Assembly (NCBI RefSeq): GCF_000013445.1
Contig: NC_007796.1
Coordinates: forward strand, 620,001 to 684,000
From: Methanospirillum hungatei JF-1
Lineage (GTDB): Archaea; Halobacteriota; Methanomicrobia; Methanomicrobiales; Methanospirillaceae
DNA length: 64,000 bases
Direction of reading: 5' to 3'
The notes beneath the pieces are model-generated. The model was given only the letters and a program-made list of their open reading frames with translations. It made no database searches and was not told the origin of the DNA. This document shows, in pieces, positions 18,808-28,081 of this stretch. Each line of letters opens with the position of its first letter. The stretch's first letter is position 1. The translations under genes were made by a program, and so were the position numbers.

Positions 18808-18889
18808 TCTACGTCTCCATACGTCTTCATATACATTATTCCGCGATTCATGTCAATCTGATTATGGATAATTATTCTGCACCCATCCC

Positions 18890-21442
18890 TCAATGGCATC
18901 TGACACCTAAGTACTCACCAAGCAATGAATATTCCCGTATCCAGGTCTGCGCATGGTCATCGCCGGTCTCCATGGTCTGTTTCATCGTATGACACATATG
19001 CTGACCTATTCGGAAATATGTGTTCTGGCATGCCCATAGATCCATTGAGAGAGACATTGGGGAGAGAAGGCTGAATAACTTGTTTACTAATATTATGTCT
19101 TCAATCTGGTCTGGCTCTTTTTCAATACCACTCAGAAGTCTTGCAATGGTATGAGCAGCATGGACTGAGAGAAGTTTTGTATCAGGAAGGAAATTTCCCC
19201 TGTTCATATCATCAAGTATCCTCTGAATTCTCTCAATATGAATAATATCCTCATCAAGACAGGCAATAAGTTCCCTATTTAAGGTGTATTGGATAGGAAA
19301 ATCAAGTGCTATAGGCGAAGGTATATTCAGTTCCTTCATTGCAGTAACAAACGGAAAATGTCTGTGGCAGAGTTGATGGTATGCATACTGAGCACTTTCC
19401 AGGGCTTCATTGAGAATACTATACATTACTTTTCTTTTCCCATCCGGAAACAGGTGCCAGAGTGAGTACGAATGAACATCAAAATGTCGATCTAGTGACA
19501 AAATCATACCTGGAAGATCACTTTTTGTAAATGCATTCCATATATCCTCTTTAATCTCTTCAAAATCATTTTCAGATGAATAGGTCCGCACTCCTCCGAC
19601 GAAATTATGATCCCCCATATGAAGAGCGATAAACATCAACGTTGACTCTTTTAATGTACTCTTCGATCTAAAGAGGGCATGCCCCATGGCCAGCTTTAAA
19701 CTCCCGGTCTCTGCCTGTTCATATGATTTACAGCAGATCTCATAGAGACTCACCGGTGATTCATCAGGTCTTCCTTCAATCAGGGACATGATAGCAAACT
19801 GAAAAGCCAGTCGGTTGATATCAAAAATGGCAGTTTTTACATATTTCGTGTAGATATCCCCGCCATTTCCAAGATGTGCCAGATTGGAAAAACCTTTTTC
19901 AAGATACCTGATAAATTCAGGTTCAAAGTTCATACCGGTCACATCACGTGCCAGCTGCATCGCCCGGCAGGCATACATCATAATCTGGACGGTTTCAATG
20001 CCGGCAAGATCATCAAAAAACCACCCGCAACTGGTCTGCATAAAGAGGGCATTCTTCTGCATCTCAAGAAGTTTGAGGCATCGTGTTATCTCTTCAGGAT
20101 TGGGTGTCCGTTTCGCATATGATGTAAAGAAACGTGATATCTCTTCATAAGTGCGGTGAATGATGATGTCACCGTAGGCATCCCTGATCTGCCAGGGATC
20201 ATGAAAGAATACTTCCATCTCCCGTTCAAAAAGGACCGCCAGTTCATTGATGAGCCATGATATCGCATCCCTGAGAGGCCTCCGCCATTTCTGGTTCCAT
20301 GGTTTAAGATTATACGGGGATGACCCGGATGTGAATGATGCTGGATAACAGACCGATGTATCCGAAATCAGGCAGGCGTATAACGCCCGGCAACCACAAT
20401 CATCCTCCCAGCGTTTCACACCATGACTACAGCTCCATGAGGTGTTTTCTGCTATGGCCACTTCATATACGGGCGGAAATCTCTCCAGGTATTCGCCGTA
20501 TATAGTAATCTTTGCCAGATTCTTTGATTCAATCTCATGGAGGGCATATGCCAATGCCATATCAGCAAACCGGTGATGATGTCCATATGTCTCTCCGTCG
20601 GTTGCAATGGAGACCAGATGTGGCCTATGAGAATCGCGTGGGAATGCCTCAATTAGTCGTCTCGTGAACTGGTCGCCATTTTCGAGCAGGTTTCCAAAAG
20701 CCACCTCCCCTGCTATTCCCGGCTCGTAAAAAAATATGGCAATGGTTCTTCCTGAGGGAAGGATGCACAGATATGGTCTGCCGATATCCAGTGTTTCTTT
20801 GGTAACATCGCTCCAGGTCTCTTCTCCTATCTTTCGAATCCGCCTGGCCTGGTGAGGTGCAAGGATGGTAAACCGTATCCCATGGAGGGCAAGAAGATCG
20901 AGGGTTTCATTATCGACAGCAGTCTCAGATAACCACATCCCTTCCGGCATCCTGCCAAACCGGTAGATAAAATCTTTCACCCCCCAGAGTATCTCGGTTT
21001 TTTTATCCCGGCTGTTTGCCAGAGGCATAATAAGGTGGTTATATATCTGGGCGATTGCGGATCCATGACCCGAAAAGATCTGCTGACTATCTTTATCCGC
21101 CTGAAGGATGGCCTGATAGACCTCCTGGTTATGGTTTTTTAGCCATGAGAGAAGGGTCGGCCCGAAGTTGAAACTGATTCTGGAGTAATTATTTACAATA
21201 TCGATGATCCGGCGTTCAGATCCGAGTATTCGTGACGCTGCGTTTGGGGCATAACATTCATTGGTGACCCGTTCATTCCAGTCGTGAAAAGGAAATGCAG
21301 ATTCTTCAATCTCAATCTCTTCCAGCCATGGATTTTCCCGTGGAGGCTGGTAAAAATGTCCATGAATGCAAATATACCGATTGATAGAGTTCACCCAGCC
21401 TGGATCCTGAATCATGTATGTATCTCTTATGAAACTTTTCAT
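18890..21442 (-). CDS. GH57-like glycoside hydrolase with DUF3536
   Basis: 850 aa. The N-terminal catalytic domain has the GH57 entry motif HGHFYQPPRENPW (~res 28), MPEGMWLSETAVD (putative nucleophile Glu near residue 177) and SIATDGETYGHHH (acid/base region). The C-terminal half matches the DUF3536 layout (long helical stretch beginning about residue 330). Family knowledge: GH57 enzymes cleave or branch alpha-glucans. The adjacent malQ supports a role in glycogen turnover; substrate specificity is not deducible. Two in-frame starts exist, M1 and M10; the second would still retain the whole GH57 domain. Confidence 0.85.
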   Translation of the reverse strand: MKSFIRDTYMIQDPGWVNSINRYICIHGHFYQPPRENPWLEEIEIEESAFPFHDWNERVTNECYAPNAASRILGSERRIIDIVNNYSRISFNFGPTLLSWLKNHNQEVYQAILQADKDSQQIFSGHGSAIAQIYNHLIMPLANSRDKKTEILWGVKDFIYRFGRMPEGMWLSETAVDNETLDLLALHGIRFTILAPHQARRIRKIGEETWSDVTKETLDIGRPYLCILPSGRTIAIFFYEPGIAGEVAFGNLLENGDQFTRRLIEAFPRDSHRPHLVSIATDGETYGHHHRFADMALAYALHEIESKNLAKITIYGEYLERFPPVYEVAIAENTSWSCSHGVKRWEDDCGCRALYACLISDTSVCYPASFTSGSSPYNLKPWNQKWRRPLRDAISWLINELAVLFEREMEVFFHDPWQIRDAYGDIIIHRTYEEISRFFTSYAKRTPNPEEITRCLKLLEMQKNALFMQTSCGWFFDDLAGIETVQIMMYACRAMQLARDVTGMNFEPEFIRYLEKGFSNLAHLGNGGDIYTKYVKTAIFDINRLAFQFAIMSLIEGRPDESPVSLYEICCKSYEQAETGSLKLAMGHALFRSKSTLKESTLMFIALHMGDHNFVGGVRTYSSENDFEEIKEDIWNAFTKSDLPGMILSLDRHFDVHSYSLWHLFPDGKRKVMYSILNEALESAQYAYHQLCHRHFPFVTAMKELNIPSPIALDFPIQYTLNRELIACLDEDIIHIERIQRILDDMNRGNFLPDTKLLSVHAAHTIARLLSGIEKEPDQIEDIILVNKLFSLLSPMSLSMDLWACQNTYFRIGQHMCHTMKQTMETGDDHAQTWIREYSLLGEYLGVRCH

Positions 21443-21600
21443 GGTTTGATAGTTTTGTTCCTCTCCCCGAATGGGGGACCTGTCCGTGAGATTATCCGGG
21501 TAGTGACAGGTATATCAAAATTTTGAGATCTCTATCCTGTTTTATCCGGAAACTGCCAAAAAACATATATATCTATGCCAGTACTGTTTTTATTGGATTT

Positions 21601-22638
21601 ATGAACCCAGATAACCGCAATAGTCAGGTTCAGACAATAATGGCTACGATCTCCTCTTTGATGGCAAGCAGGCGGATTGAAGATAAACTTCGTGCAGCAT
21701 CCTTACTTGGACAATATAAGAATGTCCTTCCATCCCATTTTCTGGATCGCATCCTGGAAGAACTGAAAAAAGATACGCATACCGAGATTCAGGAGGCATT
21801 ACGGCCATTATTAACGTCTGAAGAGGAAGAGACAAACCCTGTTCCTGTATCTAATAAAGAGATTATTGCCGGGTACTCCGGTTCACTTGAAAGTGCCCTG
21901 AAAAAAGCGCTTGATATCGCAAATATCTTTGATCTTTCTCATGTAACTGCCAAAGCATTACGGCAGCAGCTCCTGGAAGGACGAAATGGATCAGAACATG
22001 ATCTCTATTCAGATTTTGTCCAGCAAAAATCCAGAATGACACCTGAACTTGCACTTTTCCCGCAGATATCCTTGAAGGTCTCTCCCATCGGAGCATTGTC
22101 TGAAGTGATCCGGATTATCCCCGAATTATCCAAAAAAGGGGAGAAAGGAAAGATACAGTCAGAACGAAAGAATATCGAGACAAAACTTGACGAAATTCTT
22201 GAAACTGATCAGGAGATATCATTTAATATTGCCGGATATGAACTCCTCTATACCCTTGAGCGAATGATGAGGGACCTCATCCATCAGCGAATTGTAAAGC
22301 CCAATATGGATAATCTCCAGACAAAGATCCCTGCCGATGTTCTGGAGGGTATGAAAAAGCGAAAAGAGGTTGAAGAGAATAATCCAATATCCATCGGTTC
22401 ATATGAGCTGATTGAGTACTGTGATTTTACTGACCTTAAAAAGATTCTTGAAAAGGGTCGAAATCATGAATCTTTCTCTGATATTTTCTCATTTGAAGAG
22501 ATAAAAACGGTCTATAGCAAACTTGGTGAACTTGATCCCATTCGTAAAAAAATTGCCCATTCCCGTCCTCTGACAAGAAAAGAGTTTGAACGGCTCAGGC
22601 TTTATGCGACAGATATTCTAGACCGAATCAGAAAATAA
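21601..22638 (+). CDS. HEPN-like C-terminal domain protein (Swt1-type?), hypothetical
   Basis: 345 aa from ATG 21601 (MNPDNRNSQ); a TATA-like run (aacatatatatc) ends about 25 bp upstream, which argues against a longer version starting at 21523. The first ~90 residues look like paired helices (IEDKLRAASLLGQYKNVLP...FLDRILEELKK), HEAT-like. The C-terminal ~120 residues are helical and end with PIRKKIAHSRPLTRKEF: an R-x4-H motif of HEPN nucleases or nucleic-acid binders. HEPN proteins act in RNA cleavage and defence; whether this one is catalytic is unknown. A hairpin and T-run follow the stop. Confidence 0.55.
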   Translation: MNPDNRNSQVQTIMATISSLMASRRIEDKLRAASLLGQYKNVLPSHFLDRILEELKKDTHTEIQEALRPLLTSEEEETNPVPVSNKEIIAGYSGSLESALKKALDIANIFDLSHVTAKALRQQLLEGRNGSEHDLYSDFVQQKSRMTPELALFPQISLKVSPIGALSEVIRIIPELSKKGEKGKIQSERKNIETKLDEILETDQEISFNIAGYELLYTLERMMRDLIHQRIVKPNMDNLQTKIPADVLEGMKKRKEVEENNPISIGSYELIEYCDFTDLKKILEKGRNHESFSDIFSFEEIKTVYSKLGELDPIRKKIAHSRPLTRKEFERLRLYATDILDRIRK

Positions 22639-22663
22639 GAGAGCTGATTCTCTGACTTTTTTT
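22638..22663 (+). terminator. Hairpin plus T-tract after the HEPN-like gene
   Basis: The sequence AGAGA-GCTGAT-TCTCT forms a 5-bp stem and 6-nt loop, followed by GAC and seven Ts. It overlaps the end of the HEPN-like gene and precedes the IS insertion. The short stem makes the T-tract the main signal, as is usual for archaeal termination. Confidence 0.4.
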
Positions 22664-22675
22664 CATTATCTATAT

Positions 22676-24491
22676 CTCACCGTTCGCTGATCTTAAATTC
22701 AGATTCCTGAATTGATCCCAATTGAGTATAAACACTAATATCAACATTCATCAGATTTAAAATCTCTCGATGCTTTTGATTTATCCCAGTAATTGTGTAA
22801 AAAACCTGTTCACCATAAAATGAAACTAACAAATAAATCTCTTTGAAAAACTCAATAATTCTTTCAGTTTTAGGATTATTTACTATTTTCGTTGGATTAT
22901 ATTCGAAAAGACCACTCAAACCCTGACCTCTACTTTTCAGCGAATCCCTGACTTTTTTCTCAATAATAACAAGTGGTCTCATTACAATAGTCAAAAACTT
23001 CACTAAACCATCAATTCTGTCATCTCGTTGAATAAACATTGGGGCAAGTGAAAGTGCCTTTCCCTTCAGCCGATGAAATTGATGCTCTATGATATACTGA
23101 TCACGGTAAGTCAGAACAACATCTTGCATCGATAATTCATTTTCTGGTTTATTTGTTACATATACCCTCCATCCTGATAATTCCTGCGCTTGTTGAAGGG
23201 CTTGCAAGTTAATAGTTGGTTTAACCTCAATTCTCGTCGATTGTTCAATTCTGGCGGGATTGTTTCCGTATTTTCGTTTTGGAGTATTACTAATATGCTC
23301 GATATACTCAACTTCGAATACCGCTGTTAATCCCTTATCTCCAAGAATAGCATGTACTTTTTCTTTTGCTTCCTCGATTGTTCGGTAAATTTTCTTTCCC
23401 TTTCCTCTTTTATTCATTGAATTTATCTCAAAGAAAGCTTTTTTTACTTGCTCTTCAAGTGATAATCTGAATTTATTTGCATGAGCAAATGATTTTGCGT
23501 AGATTAGCCGTTCCTCCCAGGTTATGATTTTCCCCTCATATTCCATTGAATGAGATATTTTTTTCTCAAATCCTTCGGCTATAATCGCATCGCTTCCATC
23601 ATAGTACGATCGTGAAACTTGTGTGAAGGAAAGATTAGACTCCTGATGTGCTATGATTGCAGAATAAATTTCCTGAGTAGGATGAGAGACTTCTGATAAC
23701 GGGCATAAATAAAAGTCATTATTGATAGTCGTATACAAACGAGTTGCTATGGCACCCATTTTGCAATCTCCCACAAAAAGTAATCCAGATTGTCCCGTAG
23801 ATTTTTTCACCTTTTCCATTGCAGGGATATAGAGAGGATCATCAGCACAATTTCCAGGGACTACACTAACGGTGAGGGGCAAACCCAGCACATCAAGCAC
23901 TGAAAGTACGATTTTTATTTGAGGGAGGGAGGCGTCATCTTTTGAGTTGCCAAATTGTATTAATCCGTTTTTATCGATAATTCCATTGCTGTTTACTGTT
24001 GTCATATCAAGACGGACGATGTTTTCATCCGTTAAACCATATATACGCAGTGTAGAACGATTTAATTCAGATTCAAATCGGTTCCAAAGTTCATTATTGT
24101 GCAATAGAGATAATATACGAGCCAAATGGTCATCAGTAAAGCATTTTGGACTAAATTGAAAACCAATCAATTTTTCCAGTAAATTTTTTTTGGTAGTAAC
24201 CCACTTCTCCAAGGGACACATACGATGATCATTTTCGGTCAGGCAGTAGCAGATCCAAATGGCAATCGTTTCACCAATCGGCAAACCCACCCAGTTTCTG
24301 TGAGGCGAATATACCTCATTCAAAATTCGTATGATTTGAAGTTCTTTTAATGTTTCAAAGATATATGGGATTCCGCCGATGTGTTCAATTTGATGTGTCG
24401 GAGCGATCATCCCATATATATGTACACTTCTCAGATATAAAGTTAAGCTTTATAATTTAACATTTACCTTATAAGATCAGCGAAAGGTAAG
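22676..24491 (-). mobile_element. IS1634-like insertion sequence, complete
   Basis: 1816 bp. Ends are imperfect inverted repeats of 20 bp: left 22676-22695 (ctcaccgTTCGCTGATCTTA) and right 24472-24491, 18 of 20 matching including 13 exact internal bases. Both ends are flanked by TATAT (22671-22675 and 24492-24496), a 5-bp target duplication. The single transposase gene reads leftward and its stop lies inside the left repeat. The element lies between the HEPN-like gene and pfkA and has split the TATA box of pfkA. The intact gene and perfect duplication suggest a recent insertion. Confidence 0.85.
22677..24410 (-). CDS. IS1634-family transposase
   Basis: 577 aa. The N-terminal ~110 residues match the DUF4277 domain typical of IS1634 transposases (HIGGIPYIFETLKELQIIRILNEV, GLPIGETIAIWI). 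The DDE catalytic region includes VRLDMTTVNSNGI (~res 133), LLFVGDCKMGA (~215) and a C-terminal YRDQYIIEHQFHRLKGKAL with the presumed Glu. The frame is intact and all three acidic positions look present, so the enzyme is probably active. The last codons overlap the left terminal inverted repeat. Confidence 0.9.
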   Translation of the reverse strand: MIAPTHQIEHIGGIPYIFETLKELQIIRILNEVYSPHRNWVGLPIGETIAIWICYCLTENDHRMCPLEKWVTTKKNLLEKLIGFQFSPKCFTDDHLARILSLLHNNELWNRFESELNRSTLRIYGLTDENIVRLDMTTVNSNGIIDKNGLIQFGNSKDDASLPQIKIVLSVLDVLGLPLTVSVVPGNCADDPLYIPAMEKVKKSTGQSGLLFVGDCKMGAIATRLYTTINNDFYLCPLSEVSHPTQEIYSAIIAHQESNLSFTQVSRSYYDGSDAIIAEGFEKKISHSMEYEGKIITWEERLIYAKSFAHANKFRLSLEEQVKKAFFEINSMNKRGKGKKIYRTIEEAKEKVHAILGDKGLTAVFEVEYIEHISNTPKRKYGNNPARIEQSTRIEVKPTINLQALQQAQELSGWRVYVTNKPENELSMQDVVLTYRDQYIIEHQFHRLKGKALSLAPMFIQRDDRIDGLVKFLTIVMRPLVIIEKKVRDSLKSRGQGLSGLFEYNPTKIVNNPKTERIIEFFKEIYLLVSFYGEQVFYTITGINQKHREILNLMNVDISVYTQLGSIQESEFKISER

Positions 24492-24501
24492 TATATATAT
24501 C
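24492..24501 (+). promoter_or_regulatory. TATA box of pfkA, abutting IS end
   Basis: tatatatatc begins directly at the right end of the IS1634-like element and is also its target duplication. The distance to ATG 24521 (about 25 bp) fits an archaeal TATA box for a leaderless or nearly leaderless mRNA. The sequence before the TATA box, where TFB normally contacts the BRE, is now the IS end (aggtaag). Confidence 0.5.
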
Positions 24502-24520
24502 GGATCAGTAGATTCCTGCT

Positions 24521-25510
24521 ATGAATGGAAAAATTCCCGGGTCATCACGAATAGGGATTCTTACATCTGGTGGCGATGCTCCTGGTATGAATGCAGCAAT
24601 CAGGGCTGTATACCGTGCCGCACATGAACTGGGTATTGAAGTAGTCGGAATCAGGAGAGGATTTTCCGGGCTGATTGAAGGGGATTTTTTCCTAATGGAC
24701 AGATCGCATGTGGCAAATATTATCCACCTGGGTGGCACTGTCCTTGGAACTTCGAGATCTGAAGAGTTTAAGACGAGTGAAGGACGGAAAAAATCTGCAG
24801 AAAATCTTAGGAATGCTGAAATAGATGCCCTCCTTGTCATAGGCGGTGAAGGTTCATTCAGAGGTGCCGACCTCTTCAATGATGAGACTGGTATCCCGAC
24901 TATCGGCATTCCGGGCTCTATCGATAATGATATTCCAGGGACTGACTTTTCTATCGGGTTTGATACCGCCATAAATACTGCCCTTGAAGCGATTGATAAG
25001 ATACGGGATACGGCAATATCTCATGGGCGGTTATTTTTTGTTGAAGTGATGGGAAGGTCTTCAGATCTCATCGCCATCGAGAGCGGCATTGCCGGTGGAG
25101 CTGAGTACCTGGTTCTCCCAGGGGATCATGATGCCATTATGGATCTCTGTGCCAGGCTGACTGATGCGTTTTCAGCAGGAAAGCGATACGCCATCGTAGT
25201 TGTTGCGGAAGGTGAGAGACCGGGTTGCAGTTTTGAGATATCAAAAAAGGTATCAGAGCAGATAGATATTGAGTCGCGGGTGGTGGTTCTGGGTCATATT
25301 CAGCGGGGAGGAAGTCCGACCGCACGGGATCGGGTCCTGGCTGCTAAACTCGGGGTAAGTGCTGTCTACGCATATACAAAAAGTCATGCCGGGGTGATGG
25401 TTGGTGAACTGAGACGGAGCGTGGTTCTTACCCCCTTTGATAAGGTAATCACCGGACGACAGAAACCAGAACCGAATATTATCCGCCTGGCCCACATTCT
25501 GACAAAATAA
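24521..25510 (+). CDS. pfkA: 6-phosphofructokinase, PfkA family
   Basis: 329 aa, the length of the bacterial-type enzyme; phosphorylates fructose 6-phosphate. Motifs: TSGGDAPGMNAA (res 16-26), GGEGSFRGA (108-116), catalytic PGSIDNDIPGTD (131-142; D135 as base), VEVMGRSSG-like VMGR, and HIQRGGSPTARDR near 265. The Gly after the acidic residue in GGEGS is typical of ATP-using forms rather than PPi-using ones (GGDD). The usual Asp of GGDGS is Glu110. PfkA is unusual in methanogens, which commonly use ADP-dependent kinases; import from bacteria is plausible. Its 3' end overlaps the convergent NAD-kinase-like gene by 32 bp. Confidence 0.9.
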   Translation: MNGKIPGSSRIGILTSGGDAPGMNAAIRAVYRAAHELGIEVVGIRRGFSGLIEGDFFLMDRSHVANIIHLGGTVLGTSRSEEFKTSEGRKKSAENLRNAEIDALLVIGGEGSFRGADLFNDETGIPTIGIPGSIDNDIPGTDFSIGFDTAINTALEAIDKIRDTAISHGRLFFVEVMGRSSDLIAIESGIAGGAEYLVLPGDHDAIMDLCARLTDAFSAGKRYAIVVVAEGERPGCSFEISKKVSEQIDIESRVVVLGHIQRGGSPTARDRVLAAKLGVSAVYAYTKSHAGVMVGELRRSVVLTPFDKVITGRQKPEPNIIRLAHILTK

Positions 25511-26627
25511 TCTCCTTGTTCAGTTTGGCCCTGATTGCCATCCGGTATCCGCAGATGACCTGGATGGTATCACCACATGCCTCATTCATCGCCTGGTTTC
25601 CGGTATCGATATAGAGGCTTTTTGTGTTTTTCAGTTTTGCTTCTGTTGCAACCACAATAAGGGCATCGATACCAGTTCTTGCCAGAACATGATGACTTAT
25701 CTGCTGGTTTCCCCGCCCGAGAATAAACCCCTGTGCTCCAATGGGGCTGATAATTATCTTCACTTTGCCATAATGATCGAGAAGGCTGAGAATCTGTCTC
25801 TCATTCAGATCACTCCCGACAACTCTGCCCCGATATACTGCATCAACCCCGAGGAGGGTATGACTGATCCCAAGACGCTCTGCAATTGCACCTGTTGTGC
25901 TCCCTGCTCCAAGAAGATAGAGGGTATCATCACGCATAATCTCTGTAATGAACGACGCTATCTCTTCTGTTGCCCGCCGGTCATCACCACAGGAGATCTG
26001 CTTGCATGACTGGCAGGGGATAGATGATGAAGGAATTTTTGCATAACCAAAAAGCCTGGTATTCAGATTTCCTTTCCGGTAATCTTCCTCATCCACATCC
26101 ATGACTTCTCCGTCGGTATACGAATATCCGTTCCATTGAGAGAGAAGTTTTGCTGCAGACTCCGGCGATGTGGCAAAAACTCCGGAATAGATCTTGACAC
26201 CGGTCGGAATACCCAGGATAAGGGTTTTTGCTCCGGTACAGGAGTACACGTCCCGTGCTGTCCCGTCCCCTCCACAGAATATGATGATATCGCAGTTATT
26301 TTGAAGAAATTTCTTACATGCCTCAATGGTATCCGCAGCGGTGGTGGATATGGATGTATTCTGGTCAGATTGAGAATTATCTGGATGATACTGGCAGGTA
26401 TAGGAAATTTTTGCAGATTTCAGTTCATCTTCCCCCATCTCCCCGCCTGCCGTGAAAAAAAGGAGATCTTTCCGGGTTAGGCCGGATAAAAACCTGATTG
26501 CTTTTGCAGGAGATTCTCTGACTGCACCCCTCGCTATTGCTTCCTTTATTCGCCCGTCAGTTCCTTTCAGGCCTACCGCACCACCCATCCCGGCATAGGG
26601 ATTGACGATAAACCCGACTTTTATCAT
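25479..26627 (-). CDS. ATP-NAD kinase-like protein (NAD kinase/AcoX family)
   Basis: 382 aa. NAD-kinase fold signatures: [22 protein letters not shown] at the N-terminus, [12 protein letters not shown] (the GGDGT catalytic loop, ~res 118), and [17 protein letters not shown], typical of the long COG3199-type family. The insertion with cysteines ([12 protein letters not shown], ~res 205) is unusual. Function: probably phosphorylation of NAD or a related nucleotide; true substrate is not certain for this subfamily. Its ATG overlaps the trpB2 stop (ATGA), so the two are translationally coupled. Confidence 0.8.
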   Translation of the reverse strand: MIKVGFIVNPYAGMGGAVGLKGTDGRIKEAIARGAVRESPAKAIRFLSGLTRKDLLFFTAGGEMGEDELKSAKISYTCQYHPDNSQSDQNTSISTTAADTIEACKKFLQNNCDIIIFCGGDGTARDVYSCTGAKTLILGIPTGVKIYSGVFATSPESAAKLLSQWNGYSYTDGEVMDVDEEDYRKGNLNTRLFGYAKIPSSSIPCQSCKQISCGDDRRATEEIASFITEIMRDDTLYLLGAGSTTGAIAERLGISHTLLGVDAVYRGRVVGSDLNERQILSLLDHYGKVKIIISPIGAQGFILGRGNQQISHHVLARTGIDALIVVATEAKLKNTKSLYIDTGNQAMNEACGDTIQVICGYRMAIRAKLNKEIILSECGPGG

Positions 26628-27982
26628 GAGATGGCAGGGAGTTTTTTCAGGGATTCTGCAATCAATTCTGCCGGATATTCATAATCAACGAGGGATCCTG
26701 CAAAGTATCCTTCATAACTGGAGAGATCAAAGTGCCCATGTCCACTGTTATTAAAGATGATAGTCTTTGCCTCTCCGGTCTTTTTGCATTCAAGTGCCTT
26801 GTCGATTGCAACCCTGATGGCATGTGCAGACTCTGGTGCAGGAATGATACCTTCTGCACGTGCGAACATCACCGCTGCATCAAACACCTCATTCTGATAG
26901 ACGGAGGTTGAATCAATCAACTGATCTGCATGAAGTCGTGATACCAGTGGTGCCATTCCATGATATCTGAGCCCACCGGCGTGGATGGAGGGAGGGATGA
27001 AATCATGACCAAGGGTGAACATCTTCAGGAGCGGCGTCAGTCCCGCCACATCTCCAAAGTCATAAGCATACATCCCTCTGGTCATGGATGGGCATGCAGC
27101 TGGTTCTACCCCGATGATCTCCACATCCGGATTCTTCCCGTCAATCTTATCCTTCACAAATGGGAAACAAAGACCGGCAAGATTTGACCCTCCACCTGCG
27201 GAAGCAATGACGATATCTGCTGTCTCATCAACCATATCAAGTTGTTTTTGTGCCTCCTGGCCAATGATGGTCTGATGCAGGCAGACATGATTGAGGACAC
27301 TACCAAGTGAGTAATTTGTGTTGTCATGGGTTGCTGCATCCTCAACCGCTTCAGATATGGCGATTCCAAGACTACCGGGGGTGTCCGGATCTTTTGCTAG
27401 GATCGCCCGTCCGGAGTTGGTATCTGGTGATGGCGAGGGAACACAGGTGGCTCCCCAGGTCTGCATCATCATCTTCCGGTATGGTTTCTGGTCATAACTT
27501 CCCCTGACCATGTAGACTTTACATTCCATACCAAAGAGCTGGGTGGCAAATGCAAGGGATGAACCCCATTGACCTGCACCGGTCTCGGTGGCAATCCGTT
27601 CAATCCCTTCTTTCATATTATAATATGCCTGGGCTATGGCGGTGTTTGGCTTATGTGAACCGGGCGGACTTACTCCTTCGTACTTATAGTAGATCTTTGC
27701 CGGAGTTTTCAGTATCTTTTCAAGACGGTGTGCACGGAAGAGCGGGGATGGTCTCCAGAGGGTATAGATATCCCGAACTTCTTCAGGAATGTCAATGTAC
27801 CGGTCCTGGCACATCTCCTGTCTGATAAGTTCTTTTGGAAAGATTGGTTCGAGATCCACAGGTCCGACCGGCTTTTTTGTCTGGGGATGCATAGGAGGAT
27901 CGAGAGGGGTTTTTAAGTCTGCCTGAATGTTATACCACTTTTTTGGGATCTCATTCTCATCGAGAAGTATCTTTGTGTTCAT
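26624..27982 (-). CDS. trpB2: Tryptophan synthase beta-like protein, TrpB2 type
   Basis: 452 aa, longer than classic TrpB1 (~400) and with the TrpB2 N-terminal extension ([20 protein letters not shown]). PLP lysine lies in PGSHKPNTA (~res 107), with the glycine loop [11 protein letters not shown] (~262) and ESAHAIR. Converts indole and serine to tryptophan; TrpB2 forms often act without TrpA or salvage indole. No trpA is nearby. It heads a two-gene unit with the NAD-kinase-like gene. A TATA box and short inverted repeat lie just upstream. Confidence 0.92.
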   Translation of the reverse strand: MNTKILLDENEIPKKWYNIQADLKTPLDPPMHPQTKKPVGPVDLEPIFPKELIRQEMCQDRYIDIPEEVRDIYTLWRPSPLFRAHRLEKILKTPAKIYYKYEGVSPPGSHKPNTAIAQAYYNMKEGIERIATETGAGQWGSSLAFATQLFGMECKVYMVRGSYDQKPYRKMMMQTWGATCVPSPSPDTNSGRAILAKDPDTPGSLGIAISEAVEDAATHDNTNYSLGSVLNHVCLHQTIIGQEAQKQLDMVDETADIVIASAGGGSNLAGLCFPFVKDKIDGKNPDVEIIGVEPAACPSMTRGMYAYDFGDVAGLTPLLKMFTLGHDFIPPSIHAGGLRYHGMAPLVSRLHADQLIDSTSVYQNEVFDAAVMFARAEGIIPAPESAHAIRVAIDKALECKKTGEAKTIIFNNSGHGHFDLSSYEGYFAGSLVDYEYPAELIAESLKKLPAIS

Positions 27983-28004
27983 GTATACTTTAGTTTATCA
28001 ATGA

Positions 28005-28030
28005 CTATATTTATACATTCGTGTACGAAT
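28005..28030 (-). promoter_or_regulatory. trpB2 promoter with possible operator
   Basis: On the minus strand GTATAAATATAG (28005-28016) lies about 28 bp before ATG 27982, a good TATA box. Immediately upstream is attcgt-gt-acgaat (28017-28030), a 6-bp inverted repeat with a 2-nt centre containing TGTAC. Known: TrpY of Methanothermobacter binds TGTACA boxes at trp promoters. Assigning a similar role here is an inference. Confidence 0.4.
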
Positions 28031-28081
28031 TTGGAAATTGTGATTCAGTCACAAAAATTTCGGCGATTATGAAATATGGAA

